Below, in pieces: positions 1 through 8,097 of a stretch of DNA of 51,690 bases. The translations under genes were made by a program, and so were the position numbers. Origin of the DNA: Haloplasmataceae bacterium. Its GTDB lineage: Bacteria; Bacillota_I; Bacilli_A; Haloplasmatales; Haloplasmataceae. The first letter of the stretch is position 1, and every line of letters starts with the position of its first letter. The notes below the pieces were generated by a model. The model saw only the letters and a list, made by a program, of their open reading frames with translations. It was not told where the DNA came from and did no database searches. The DNA is taken from NCBI GenBank assembly GCA_029240795.1, contig JARDZP010000013.1, forward strand, positions 1 to 51,690, given 5' to 3'.

Positions 1-1100
1 TTATTATTTACAGTATATGAACTAATATAAATATTTTTATACTCATTTGTATAATTGATCGCATTAGTGACAAGATTTAAAAATACTTGTTTTAATCTTT
101 CATAATCCCCTTCAATATACAAATCATCATTAATGTCTTCAACTAAAGTTTGATTTTTTTCATCAAGTTTTAGTCTCATTATTTCTGTAGATTCTCTTAA
201 TAAATCTTTTAAATTGATTTTCCGAGTGTTAATAATTAAATTATCACTTTCAATTTTAGAAATAAGTAATATATCACTGACTATTCTAGACATACGGTTA
301 TTTTCACTTCTAATAATATTTAAAAACTCATTTACAATCTCACTTGAATGAGTCCCACCATTTAATAGAATTTCTGCAGCACCTTTAATTGCCGAAATCG
401 GTGTCTTTAATTCATGAGATGTATCAGCTAAAAATTCTCTCTGTAATTTTTCGTATTTTTTAATATCAGTAATATCATGAAATATAAATAATATTCCCAT
501 AAATTTAATTTGATTGTTATTGATTGGTATCGCATTTGCTTGATAATAATGTTCATTCATTTGTAATGATATAATCTGATTATTTTCCCAAATAAACGAA
601 TCATCAATGAATTTATATAACTGTTTATTTCTAATTGTCTCATATATTTCATTTATTTCTACACTTACTTGAAATTGGTTAATAAATTGATTATTTACAT
701 ATCTAATTCTACCATCTATATCAACATATATGATAGGACTTGTAATATTATTCGTTAGTATTTTGATTGTCTGCTCATCTTCTTCTTTTTTAAATGTCAT
801 TTTTTCCATTCTCTTTGCTAATCGATTTATATTAGCACGTAGTTCACGATTTTTTTCATAATGAACAGGTATCATTCTTGCATCTAATTGGCCATTTAAA
901 ATGGATTCGACGGTATCATTTAAATGATTAAACTCAAGATACAAATTATGGTAATGTTGATAAATTATAAAATGGATTAAAAAGTTGATAATTGTAATAA
1001 CTAACACAATTGAAAAATTAATTGTGTTATCAAAATAAAGTACTAAAGATAAAAGTAAAACAGCTAAAAAAGAGGCTATTAAATATTTAATTACTTTCAT
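1..1100 (-). CDS. PhoR-like sensor histidine kinase (3' end cut by window)
   Basis: The reading frame runs from ATG at 1100 to the window edge, so the C-terminus is missing. In order I see two N-terminal membrane segments with almost no loop between them, a short linker, a PAS-like domain, the dimerisation/phosphoacceptor helix with H-box HELKTP (near 400-430), and the start of the ATPase domain with an N-box (NLVTNAINY). The ATP-lid part is outside the window. It should autophosphorylate on the H-box His and pass phosphate to the response regulator whose gene overlaps its start by 14 bases. The layout resembles PhoR/WalK-type kinases, but the signal cannot be told from sequence. There is no large extracellular sensor loop, so the PAS domain or membrane part probably senses. 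Confidence 0.9.
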   Translation of the reverse strand, partial: MKVIKYLIASFLAVLLLSLVLYFDNTINFSIVLVITIINFLIHFIIYQHYHNLYLEFNHLNDTVESILNGQLDARMIPVHYEKNRELRANINRLAKRMEKMTFKKEEDEQTIKILTNNITSPIIYVDIDGRIRYVNNQFINQFQVSVEINEIYETIRNKQLYKFIDDSFIWENNQIISLQMNEHYYQANAIPINNNQIKFMGILFIFHDITDIKKYEKLQREFLADTSHELKTPISAIKGAAEILLNGGTHSSEIVNEFLNIIRSENNRMSRIVSDILLISKIESDNLIINTRKINLKDLLRESTEIMRLKLDEKNQTLVEDINDDLYIEGDYERLKQVFLNLVTNAINYTNEYKNIYISSYTVNN

Positions 1101-1779
1101 TATTAACTTCCTCTAGCATATAACCTAATCCTCGTTTGGTGATGATATTAATATTACTTTCTGTTAACTTTTCTCTTAATTTAAAGATATGAACATCAAC
1201 GATTCTCGTATCCCCGTCATATTCAAATCCCCATAATGTCTCTAACAATACATCACGAGATAAAGCTATCCCTTTATTTTTAATTAAAAATAATAATAGT
1301 TCGAATTCTTTAAATGTTAAAGGAACTAAATTTCCTTTTATATATATTTCATGCCGATCTAAATCGACAGTTAGGTCTTTTAATATTATATTATTACTTG
1401 TGTCTCCTTGATTAAATTTTTGACGACGTAAACCAGCCTTAATTCTTGCTACAACTTCACGAGGAGAAAATGGTTTCGTCATATAGTCATCAGCGCCTGC
1501 TTCTAAGCCCATGATCTTATCCAATTCATCTTCCCTAGCAGTTAACATGATAATATAGGTATTATTGTTTTCAATTCGAAGTTTTTGACATATTTCTATA
1601 CCATCCATACCTGGTAGCATTAAATCTAATAATATCAAGTCAAAATCACCATCAATAGCTTTTTTATATCCTTCAGTTCCTGTAGAAGCTACATAAACAT
1701 CATAGCCAGCTTGTTTTAAATCATATGATAATAATTTTTGAATTGACAGTTCATCTTCAATAATAAGTATTTTCGACAT
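1087..1779 (-). CDS. OmpR/PhoB-family response regulator
   Basis: Two-domain DNA-binding response regulator of 230 residues. The receiver domain (about 1-120) shows the acidic pair after ILIIEDE, the phospho-acceptor Asp in LILLDLMLPGMDG, and the switch Lys in DDYMTKPFSPRE. The C-terminal winged helix (about 130-225) has the PhoB-type core LTFKEFELLLFL and the recognition region RIVDVHIFKLREKL. I chose ATG at 1779 (MSKILIIEDE) because GGAG lies nine bases upstream; an in-frame ATG six codons earlier has no such site. It overlaps the downstream kinase gene by 14 bases, so the two are translationally coupled partners. PhoP/PhoB-like; regulon unknown. Confidence 0.92.
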   Translation of the reverse strand: MSKILIIEDELSIQKLLSYDLKQAGYDVYVASTGTEGYKKAIDGDFDLILLDLMLPGMDGIEICQKLRIENNNTYIIMLTAREDELDKIMGLEAGADDYMTKPFSPREVVARIKAGLRRQKFNQGDTSNNIILKDLTVDLDRHEIYIKGNLVPLTFKEFELLLFLIKNKGIALSRDVLLETLWGFEYDGDTRIVDVHIFKLREKLTESNINIITKRGLGYMLEEVNNESN

Positions 1780-1876
1780 AATCGTACTCCATTTCAAAAA
1801 ATATCTAATACATCTATTTTACACTAAAATATATTTTATGTAAATTTATTAACAATTATTTAACATAAAATAAAAA

Positions 1877-1987
1877 AACTCTCCTTAGGGCCCCTCACCC
1901 ACATGAATAAAGACGTTTAAGGCTGCTTCCGTTAAGACCTGACCTAGTTCACGCTCACCCATTGGATAAGGGTTCTTAAAGAGAGTT
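1877..1987 (-). ncRNA. ffs: Small signal recognition particle RNA (4.5S-type)
   Basis: The minus strand carries the SRP RNA core GGTCAGGTCTTAACGGAAGC (Ffh-binding domain), and the ends pair (AACTCTCTTTAA with TTAAGGAGAGTT) to make one long hairpin of about 110 nt. A T-run follows immediately (complement of the A-run 1870-1876) and serves as terminator. This is the short bacterial form without an Alu domain. The apical tetraloop reads UAAC rather than GGAA, which fits the URRC class of SRP loops. It should bind Ffh for co-translational membrane targeting. Confidence 0.9.
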
Positions 1988-2001
1988 TAATTACATTACA
2001 T

Positions 2002-2030
2002 ATTATACACTAACATTAATTGATTATCAA
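2002..2030 (-). promoter_or_regulatory. Sigma-A-type promoter of the SRP RNA
   Basis: On the minus strand TTGATA (2025-2030), a 17-base spacer and TATAAT (2002-2007) precede the RNA start by the expected distance. The -35 box overlaps the last codons of tadA. Confidence 0.75.
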
Positions 2031-2488
2031 TCATTTTTTAAAACTCTTAACTTTTTAAAGAAATCTTTAAGAAGTGAAGAACATTCTTCTTCTAATATAC
2101 CACCCTGATAAATTACGTTATGATTGTACTTTTTATTATCTAAAACATTGGCGACACTAACAATTGATCCCGATTTAGGGTCAAATGCACCAAAATATAC
2201 CTTTTCAATTCGAGATAAAATCAAAGATCCTGCACACATAATACATGGTTCTAAAGTTACATACATTTCACAACCTTCAAGTCTCCATGTTTTTAATATT
2301 TCGCACGCCTTATTAATCGCTATAATTTCAGCATGATTTGTCGATACTTGCGTGGTTTCACGTGTATTGTGAGAGCGAGCGATTATTTCTCCATCTTTTG
2401 CAATAATTGCACCTACAGGAACCTCATCATATTGTAATGCTTTTTTTGCTTCGATGATTGCTTCATTCATAAAAAATTCTACGTTCAT
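2027..2488 (-). CDS. tadA: tRNA-specific adenosine-34 deaminase
   Basis: Deaminates adenosine 34 to inosine in the wobble position of tRNA-Arg(ACG). The 153-residue protein has the zinc deaminase signature: His52-Ala-Glu54 (HAE) and PCIMC (Cys82 and Cys85), plus the N-terminal PVGAIIAKDGEIIA strand typical of TadA. Length is normal for the family. AAGGTG six to eight bases before ATG supports the start. It lies between the SRP RNA and tRNA-Ser; in many Firmicutes tadA sits near ffs and dnaX, so the pairing with SRP RNA is a familiar arrangement. Confidence 0.95.
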   Translation of the reverse strand: MNVEFFMNEAIIEAKKALQYDEVPVGAIIAKDGEIIARSHNTRETTQVSTNHAEIIAINKACEILKTWRLEGCEMYVTLEPCIMCAGSLILSRIEKVYFGAFDPKSGSIVSVANVLDNKKYNHNVIYQGGILEEECSSLLKDFFKKLRVLKND

Positions 2489-2778
2489 AATATCACCTTC
2501 TAAAATATATCACAATTTTCAACAATAAGTAATGGTAAGACTAGCTAAAAATCAATTTCCTCTTAAATTTATTGTTACTATGTATAATGAATTCCACAGA
2601 GTATTCAATTTATCATTTACCCTAATCTCAAAATCTACTCTATTTCCACAATACTTATACACATTGGTTTCTATTTGATATATAATATTTGCCTTCTATA
2701 AATCTCTTTAGAAGAATTTTATTTCTCGTTTGACAAAACTCACTGATTTGTTCTAATTCATTTTTTCATTTTTTCCTT

Positions 2779-2893
2779 GGTAATACGGAATTTATATAAA
2801 TATTCCTGTATACCGATATTATATCATTGTTATTATTTTGTCAAAGTAAAAGTCGGTAATGCGGGATTTATTACAAACTTCCGCATTACCGAC
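2779..2893. repeat. Two related hairpins in a 465-base gene-free gap
   Basis: The gap 2489-2953 has no credible gene. It holds a perfect 13-bp inverted repeat (GTCGGTAATGCGG at 2852-2864 and its complement at 2881-2893, 16-base loop) and, 60 bases earlier, a less perfect one built on GGTAATACGGAAT (2779-2791 with 2802-2814). The left arms are similar (GGTAATRCGG.ATTTA), so this looks like a duplicated stem-loop unit. Neither has a T-run, so they are not ordinary terminators. Function unknown. Confidence 0.6.
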
Positions 2894-2953
2894 AAATATT
2901 CAAACTTATTTATAACTAACTTTACTTTTTATTACTTTCATTTAAAAAAACTA

Positions 2954-3046
2954 TGGCGGAGGAAAAGGGATTCGAACCCTTGCGGCGTTTTCACGCCCTG
3001 TCGGTTTTCAAGACCGATCCCTTCAGCCGGGCTTGGGTATTCCTCC
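2954..3046 (-). tRNA. tRNA-Ser (anticodon UGA)
   Basis: Minus-strand cloverleaf of 93 nt including an encoded CCA. The acceptor stem pairs GGAGGAA with TTCCTCC, discriminator base G. The anticodon loop CTTGAAA on stem TCGGT/ACCGA gives UGA, decoding UCA. A long variable arm (GGGCGTGAAAACGCC region) and the T-loop GGTTCGAATCC confirm a class II serine tRNA. It is transcribed alone from the promoter just upstream. Confidence 0.97.
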
Positions 3047-3061
3047 GTGGTTGACAAATAT

Positions 3062-3090
3062 ATTATAAAATTATTTAATTGAATTGTCAA
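3062..3090 (-). promoter_or_regulatory. Promoter of tRNA-Ser
   Basis: Consensus TTGACA (3085-3090), 17-base spacer and TATAAT (3062-3067) on the minus strand, just upstream of the tRNA. It lies between the end of tdk and the tRNA. Confidence 0.85.
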
Positions 3091-3097
3091 CATTTTT

Positions 3098-3685
3098 TTA
3101 GATAGTTGGTTTATTTGGTACCACATGACAATGGCGACATCGTGGCTCATAAGATTCTGCCGCACCAACCATAACAACCGGATCAGAATATGATGCTGGC
3201 TTATTATTAACAAATCTTTGTGTTCTAGTTGCAGGAGCACCACAAACACTACAAATTGCGGTTAATTTTGTTACAAACTCTGCTTTAGTTAATAATTGAG
3301 GCATACAGCCAAAAGGTTCTCCTCTAAAATCACGATCTAATCCAGCTACCATGACGCGAATACCTTTATCAGCTAAATAATCACATAAAGCAACAATGTC
3401 ATCTTCAAAAAACTGAACTTCATCTATCGCAACTACGTCTACTTTTTCATCAATATATTTTAAAATTTCTTTTGCATTTTTCACAACAATTGATTTTATA
3501 CTAACTCCACTATGTGATACTACTTCATCTAAACTATAACGATCATCTATAACAGGTTTAAATACTAAAATATTCTTTTTAGCATATTGTAATCTTTTAA
3601 TACGTCTAATAAGTTCTTCTGTTTTTCCTGCAAACATACTACCGCTAATAACTTCTATCCAACCATCTCTGCCAGTATAATACAT
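3098..3685 (-). CDS. tdk: Thymidine kinase (type II, zinc-containing)
   Basis: Phosphorylates thymidine to dTMP with ATP in pyrimidine salvage. The 195-residue protein has the P-loop GSMFAGKT (15-22), the DEVQFF Walker B-like segment (88-93) and two zinc-ligand pairs, CSVC (145/148) and CRHC (183/186), which hold the lasso domain of TK1-like enzymes. GGAGG precedes ATG at 3685. It is the last gene of murA-rpmE-tdk on the minus strand. That order matches Bacillus, where glpX and rho lie between murA and rpmE; both are absent here. Confidence 0.96.
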   Translation of the reverse strand: MYYTGRDGWIEVISGSMFAGKTEELIRRIKRLQYAKKNILVFKPVIDDRYSLDEVVSHSGVSIKSIVVKNAKEILKYIDEKVDVVAIDEVQFFEDDIVALCDYLADKGIRVMVAGLDRDFRGEPFGCMPQLLTKAEFVTKLTAICSVCGAPATRTQRFVNNKPASYSDPVVMVGAAESYEPRCRHCHVVPNKPTI

Positions 3686-3770
3686 ACATAATCCTCCAAT
3701 TCTATCTCTTAAATATTCTACTATTTTAATTTAGATGATTCAACAATTTTTGAAAAAAAATAAAATAAAA

Positions 3771-3791
3771 AAGACTGTATGATACAGTCTT
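3771..3791 (-). terminator. Rho-independent terminator after rpmE
   Basis: Stem AAGACTGTA/TACAGTCTT with a three-base loop, followed on the minus strand by a T-rich tail (3758-3770). It separates rpmE from tdk. Confidence 0.8.
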
Positions 3792-3799
3792 TTAAAAAT

Positions 3800-4018
3800 T
3801 TATTCTTTTTCTTGTGAATTGAGACCATATTTTCTTTTGAAACTTTCAATACGTCCAGCAGCTGCAGCATGTTTTTGACGTCCAGTGTAAAATGGATGAC
3901 AATTATAACATGTATCTACACGCAATTCCTTTTTTGTTGAACCAGTTTCAAATTCATTCCCACATGTAATACAAACTGCTTTAATTACATTATATTTTGG
4001 ATGAATTCCTGCTTTCAT
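3800..4018 (-). CDS. rpmE: 50S ribosomal protein L31, zinc form
   Basis: A 72-residue L31 of the zinc-binding C+ type, with the Cys pairs CITC and CYNC and the family hallmark HPFYTG. It bridges the two subunits in the 70S ribosome; the C+ form is the one replaced by a Cys-less paralogue under zinc starvation in Bacillus. I set the start at ATG 4018 (MKAGIHPKY), the usual L31 N-terminus, because AAGGAG lies nine bases upstream. The in-frame GTG three codons earlier overlaps that ribosome-binding site. It lies between murA and tdk. Confidence 0.95.
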   Translation of the reverse strand: MKAGIHPKYNVIKAVCITCGNEFETGSTKKELRVDTCYNCHPFYTGRQKHAAAAGRIESFKRKYGLNSQEKE

Positions 4019-4108
4019 TTGTTTCACTCCTTCCGCCCTAAATATCTTATATTCAGAGTAAGTACGTAGATATTATATCATAAAAATAATTTATTTCAAG
4101 GTTTATTT

Positions 4109-5362
4109 CTAGTATTCTTCAAGTTTTATATCCACATTCAAATTTTTTAAATTTTCTACAATATTTCCATATCCTCTAAATATATGTTCAACATTATCAA
4201 TTACTGTTTTATTTTCAGCTACTAAACCGGCAAGGATGAGTGATGCTCCACCACGTAAATCACTAGCAGTAACTTCAGTACCTTTTAATTTTGATGAACC
4301 AAAAATAATCGCAGATGAATTTTCAATTTGAATATTTGCACCTAGCTTAATTAAATCATCGCAGTTTTTAAATCGAGATGAATAAATAGTTTCATTTATT
4401 ATACTGACACCATTAGCTTGTGTCATTAATGCGGTCATGATTTGTTGCAAATCTGTCGGAAAACCAGGGTAAACTGCTGTTCTAATATTCAAAGGTAGTA
4501 GTTTTTTAGATTTAGATACAATAATTTTATTATTATCTACAATCGTTTCCACATTACATTTATTTAATTTTGCGATTAAGGCATTTAGGTGAAGCGGTTC
4601 AACGTGGTTAACGATTAAATCTTTACCCGCTGCTGCTCCAAATAAAATGTATGTCCCAGCTTCTATTCGATCAGGAATTACTTCATGGTTCGTTCCATGA
4701 AGGCTCTTTACACCAGTTATTTTTATTATTCCAGTACCTGCACCTTCAATTGAAGCACCCATATTATTTAAGAAATTTGCTACATTAACAATTTCTGGTT
4801 CTTTAGCAGCATTTTCAATTATTGTTTGACCATTTATAAATACTGATGCAAGAATAATATTAATTGTTGCTCCAACACTTGCAATATCAAGGAAGATTTT
4901 ATCGCCAATTAATTTATTCGAATGTAATTTTATCATTCCTTCATCCAGATCAATTTCACAGTTTAACTGTTTTATACCTTTAACATGTAAATCTATTGGT
5001 CTAGGTCCTAAATAACAACCTCCAGGTAAGTTAATTTCTGCGTGGTTAAATAAAGCTAACAACGCGCCCATAAAATAATATGATGCGCGTAATAGAGACA
5101 TTTTCTCACTTACTAAGGAGGTGTTTATTATATTTGAACTGTCAATTTCAAGATAATCTTTCTCAACTATTGTGCTAACATTTAAATCTTTTAATATATC
5201 TATTAAAACTTCAACATCCGATATATTCGGATAATTGTAAATTCTAACTTTATCTTTACACAAAATGGCTGCAGGAATTAATGCTACTACACTGTTTTTA
5301 GATCCGCCTATCTTGACTTCTCCTTGTAAGCTAGCACCTCCGTTAATGATAATTTTACGCAT
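4109..5362 (-). CDS. murA: UDP-N-acetylglucosamine 1-carboxyvinyltransferase
   Basis: First committed step of peptidoglycan synthesis: transfers enolpyruvate from PEP to UDP-GlcNAc. The 417-residue protein has the EPSP-synthase-type double barrel, Lys22-Asn23 (KIGGSKN) and the catalytic loop GGCYLGPRPID with Cys116, so the fosfomycin-sensitive residue is present. The late motif GFPTDLQ is also intact. AAAGGA lies upstream of ATG at 5362. Its position before rpmE-tdk matches Bacillus murAB (murZ), so it may be the second MurA. It shows that this organism makes, or once made, a cell wall. It is transcribed away from the fumarase operon. Confidence 0.95.
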   Translation of the reverse strand: MRKIIINGGASLQGEVKIGGSKNSVVALIPAAILCKDKVRIYNYPNISDVEVLIDILKDLNVSTIVEKDYLEIDSSNIINTSLVSEKMSLLRASYYFMGALLALFNHAEINLPGGCYLGPRPIDLHVKGIKQLNCEIDLDEGMIKLHSNKLIGDKIFLDIASVGATINIILASVFINGQTIIENAAKEPEIVNVANFLNNMGASIEGAGTGIIKITGVKSLHGTNHEVIPDRIEAGTYILFGAAAGKDLIVNHVEPLHLNALIAKLNKCNVETIVDNNKIIVSKSKKLLPLNIRTAVYPGFPTDLQQIMTALMTQANGVSIINETIYSSRFKNCDDLIKLGANIQIENSSAIIFGSSKLKGTEVTASDLRGGASLILAGLVAENKTVIDNVEHIFRGYGNIVENLKNLNVDIKLEEY

Positions 5363-5488
5363 ATCATTAATCCTTTCTCAATTATATTGTACATAATCCT
5401 TAATTTATTAAATAATTCATTTATTACTTTTATTTTTTTGGTATTATACGATATAATAGTATGTAGAATAGTCATAGGAGGTGACTGT

Positions 5489-6328
5489 ATGAATATTATC
5501 AATCGTCATATATTGATAGAAACAGTCGAAAGATTATGTATTGAAGCTAATTATCAAATTGAGCAAGATGTTTTAGATGCTTTAAATGAAAGTCAAAATA
5601 AGGAATTATCACCTATTGGTCAAGATGTATTATCACAAATTATTCAAAACGACATCATAGCGATTAATGATTCAAAACCTATGTGTCAGGATACTGGTAT
5701 TGTTGTTGTATTTTTAGAAATTGGTAATCTAATAAGTTTAAATTTTGATATTTATGATGCGGTAAACGAGGGTGTTAGAAACGCTTATCAAAATGGATAT
5801 TTAAGAAAATCGGTTGTAAAACATCCATTTAATAGAGAAAATACGAAGGATAATACACCTGCTATCATCCATATTAAATTAACAATGGGAGATAATTTAA
5901 AAATAACAGTTGCTCCTAAAGGTGCAGGAAGCGAAAATATGAGTTTAGTGAAAATGCTAACACCTGCGGAAGGCTATGAGGGAGTTAAAAAATTAGTTTT
6001 AAATACAATTTTTAATGCTAAAGGAAAGCCCTGTCCGCCAATTATATTAGGCTTAGGTATAGGTGGAAACCTCGAAAAAGCAGCATTATTAGCTAAAGAA
6101 GCTTTAATGAGACCTATTAAAGATAAAAGTGAGGATGAAATAGCAAGAAAACTAGAAGATGAATTACTTGATGAGATTAATAGACTTGGTATTGGTCCGA
6201 TGGGCTATGGTGGTACTCAAACTGCATTAGCAGTTAAAGTAAATGTATTTCCATGTCATATTGCTTCATTACCAGTCGCAATCAACATTCAATGCCATGC
6301 TTCTAGACACAAAACTATTATTTTGTAA
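5489..6328 (+). CDS. Class I fumarase alpha subunit
   Basis: Iron-sulfur subunit of a two-subunit fumarate hydratase (fumarate to malate). The 279-residue protein matches the N-terminal domain of FumA/FumB, with three Cys ligands for a 4Fe-4S cluster at 66 (MCQDTG), 182 (PCPP) and 256 (FPCH), plus KGAGSENMS and the GLGIGG turn. The start is ATG 5489, with a perfect AGGAGGTG at 5476-5483; a longer frame upstream has no site. TATAAT at 5452-5457 is the likely -10. The beta subunit gene follows after 14 bases. L-tartrate dehydratase is the main alternative, but the malic enzyme and aspartase neighbours favour fumarase. The oxygen-labile cluster fits anaerobic life. Confidence 0.9.
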   Translation: MNIINRHILIETVERLCIEANYQIEQDVLDALNESQNKELSPIGQDVLSQIIQNDIIAINDSKPMCQDTGIVVVFLEIGNLISLNFDIYDAVNEGVRNAYQNGYLRKSVVKHPFNRENTKDNTPAIIHIKLTMGDNLKITVAPKGAGSENMSLVKMLTPAEGYEGVKKLVLNTIFNAKGKPCPPIILGLGIGGNLEKAALLAKEALMRPIKDKSEDEIARKLEDELLDEINRLGIGPMGYGGTQTALAVKVNVFPCHIASLPVAINIQCHASRHKTIIL

Positions 6329-6342
6329 TTTGGAGGGATAAA

Positions 6343-6903
6343 GTGAAAATTACAACTCCTTTAACAGAAGAGACTATTAATAAATTAAATTATGGAGAAA
6401 AGGTATTAATTACTGGAACAATTTATACAGCAAGAGATGCTGCTCACAAAAGATTAGTTAATTTAATTGTTAATAATGAATCTCTACCTTTTGACATTAA
6501 AAATCAAATTATTTATTATGTCGGACCTACCCCTGCAAAGCCAAATGAAGTAATAGGTTCTGCAGGACCAACTACAAGTTATCGGATGGATGTTTATACT
6601 CCTTTACTATTAGAAAATGGTTTAAAGGGTATGATCGGCAAAGGCGAACGAACTGATCAAGTCATTGAAGCCATAAAAAAATATAAAGCCGTATATTTTG
6701 GAGCAGTAGGTGGCGCAGCCGCATTAATCGCTAAATCAATAAAAAAGTGTGAGTTAATTGCTTATCCAGATTTAGGAGCTGAAGCTATTTACAAATTAGT
6801 AGTTGAAGATTTTCCTGTAGTTGTAATCAATGATTGTTACGGAAATGATTTAATCACAGAAAATATAAAAAAATATGCTAACGGAGGAAAAAATAATGAG
6901 TAA
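6343..6903 (+). CDS. Class I fumarase beta subunit
   Basis: Equivalent to the C-terminal domain of FumA (L-tartrate dehydratase beta family), 186 residues. It shows the N-terminal PLTEETINKLNYGEKVLITGTI, the conserved ARDAAHKRL, and GSAGPTTSYRMD with GKGERTDQ, which form the dicarboxylate site at the interface with the alpha subunit. It starts with GTG after GGAGGG. Its end overlaps the malic enzyme gene by 8 bases, so the two are coupled. Split fumarases of this kind are common in anaerobic Firmicutes. Confidence 0.9.
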   Translation: MKITTPLTEETINKLNYGEKVLITGTIYTARDAAHKRLVNLIVNNESLPFDIKNQIIYYVGPTPAKPNEVIGSAGPTTSYRMDVYTPLLLENGLKGMIGKGERTDQVIEAIKKYKAVYFGAVGGAAALIAKSIKKCELIAYPDLGAEAIYKLVVEDFPVVVINDCYGNDLITENIKKYANGGKNNE

Positions 6904-8083
6904 TGTATATGAAGAATCTCTTTTGCTTCACGAAAAATATAAAGGAAAATTAGAAATCAAATCTAAGGTACCCTTAAATGATGCTAGAGATTTAAGCTTA
7001 GCATACTCACCTGGTGTAGCTGAGCCTTGTAGAAAGATTCAACAAAATCAAGAAGATATTTATAAATACACATCTAGAGGTAATATGGTAGCAGTAATTA
7101 CTGATGGATCTGCAGTCTTAGGACTAGGAAATATTGGTCCTTATGCAGCGTTACCTGTTATGGAAGGTAAATCGATTTTATTAAAACAATTTGCAAACGT
7201 TGACTCATTTCCTATATGTCTAAATACTCAAGATCCTGAAGAAATAATTAAGACGTGTAAATTGCTTGCACCATCTTTAGGAGGAATTAATCTAGAAGAT
7301 ATATCTGCTCCTAGATGTGTTGAAATTGAAAGACGTTTAGTCGAGGAACTAGATATTCCTGTTTTTCATGATGATCAACATGGAACAGCAATAATTACAA
7401 CTGCTGCTTTAATCAACGCTTGTCGATTAACAAAAAAGAGAATTGAAGATTTAGTTGTGGTTATTTCTGGAACCGGAGCTGCAGGAAGTTCAATAATAAA
7501 AATGTTACATAAACTAGGTATAAAAGACATCATAGCTTATAATATTACAGGAATTGTTCATAAATCAAAAGAAAAGACATATGATCCATTATTAATAGAA
7601 ATATTAGAAATAACTAATAAAAACAACAAACTTGGAAATGATACACTAGAATATGCTTTAGAAGGTGCAGATGTATTTATTGGTGTATCAGCAGGCGGAA
7701 TTGTTAATAAAAATATGATTGCTAAAATGAACAAAGATCCGTTTGTATTTTCAATGGCTAATCCGACACCTGAAATAATGCCAGAAGAAGCTAAAGCTGG
7801 GGGAGCTTATATCATTGGTACAGGGCGTTCAGATTATCCTAATCAAATTAATAATGTATTAGCTTTTCCGGGTATTTTTAGAGGAGCTTTAGATTGTCGT
7901 GCAAGAAAAATTAATGAGGAAATGAAATTTGCGGCGTCTCTTGCTCTAGCGTATCTAATTGAGGAAGAAGATTTAAATAAGGATTATATTGTTCCATCAC
8001 CTTTTGATAATCGCATTGTAACCGCTGTACGTAATGCAGTTATTGATGCAGCAATTAAAACTAACGTAGCAAGAATTAAATAA
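6896..8083 (+). CDS. NAD(P)-dependent malic enzyme
   Basis: Oxidative decarboxylation of malate to pyruvate and CO2. At 395 residues it is the short bacterial form (YtsJ/MaeB N-terminal type, without a phosphotransacetylase domain). Motifs in order: YSPGVAEPC, TDGSAVLGLGNIGP, the metal site FHDDQHGTA, and the dinucleotide fold GTGAAGSS. The start is ATG 6896 after GGAGG. It is the third gene of the operon, so malate from fumarase feeds directly into pyruvate, the substrate of the pyruvate formate-lyase encoded at 31-33 kb. The coenzyme preference cannot be decided by eye. Confidence 0.93.
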   Translation: MSNVYEESLLLHEKYKGKLEIKSKVPLNDARDLSLAYSPGVAEPCRKIQQNQEDIYKYTSRGNMVAVITDGSAVLGLGNIGPYAALPVMEGKSILLKQFANVDSFPICLNTQDPEEIIKTCKLLAPSLGGINLEDISAPRCVEIERRLVEELDIPVFHDDQHGTAIITTAALINACRLTKKRIEDLVVVISGTGAAGSSIIKMLHKLGIKDIIAYNITGIVHKSKEKTYDPLLIEILEITNKNNKLGNDTLEYALEGADVFIGVSAGGIVNKNMIAKMNKDPFVFSMANPTPEIMPEEAKAGGAYIIGTGRSDYPNQINNVLAFPGIFRGALDCRARKINEEMKFAASLALAYLIEEEDLNKDYIVPSPFDNRIVTAVRNAVIDAAIKTNVARIK

Positions 8084-8097
8084 CGGGGAGAGTAAAA

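Noticed and set aside
2938-3249. Frame running through tRNA-Ser into tdk
   Set aside because: It spans a clear tRNA gene and promoter and shows no protein-like pattern.
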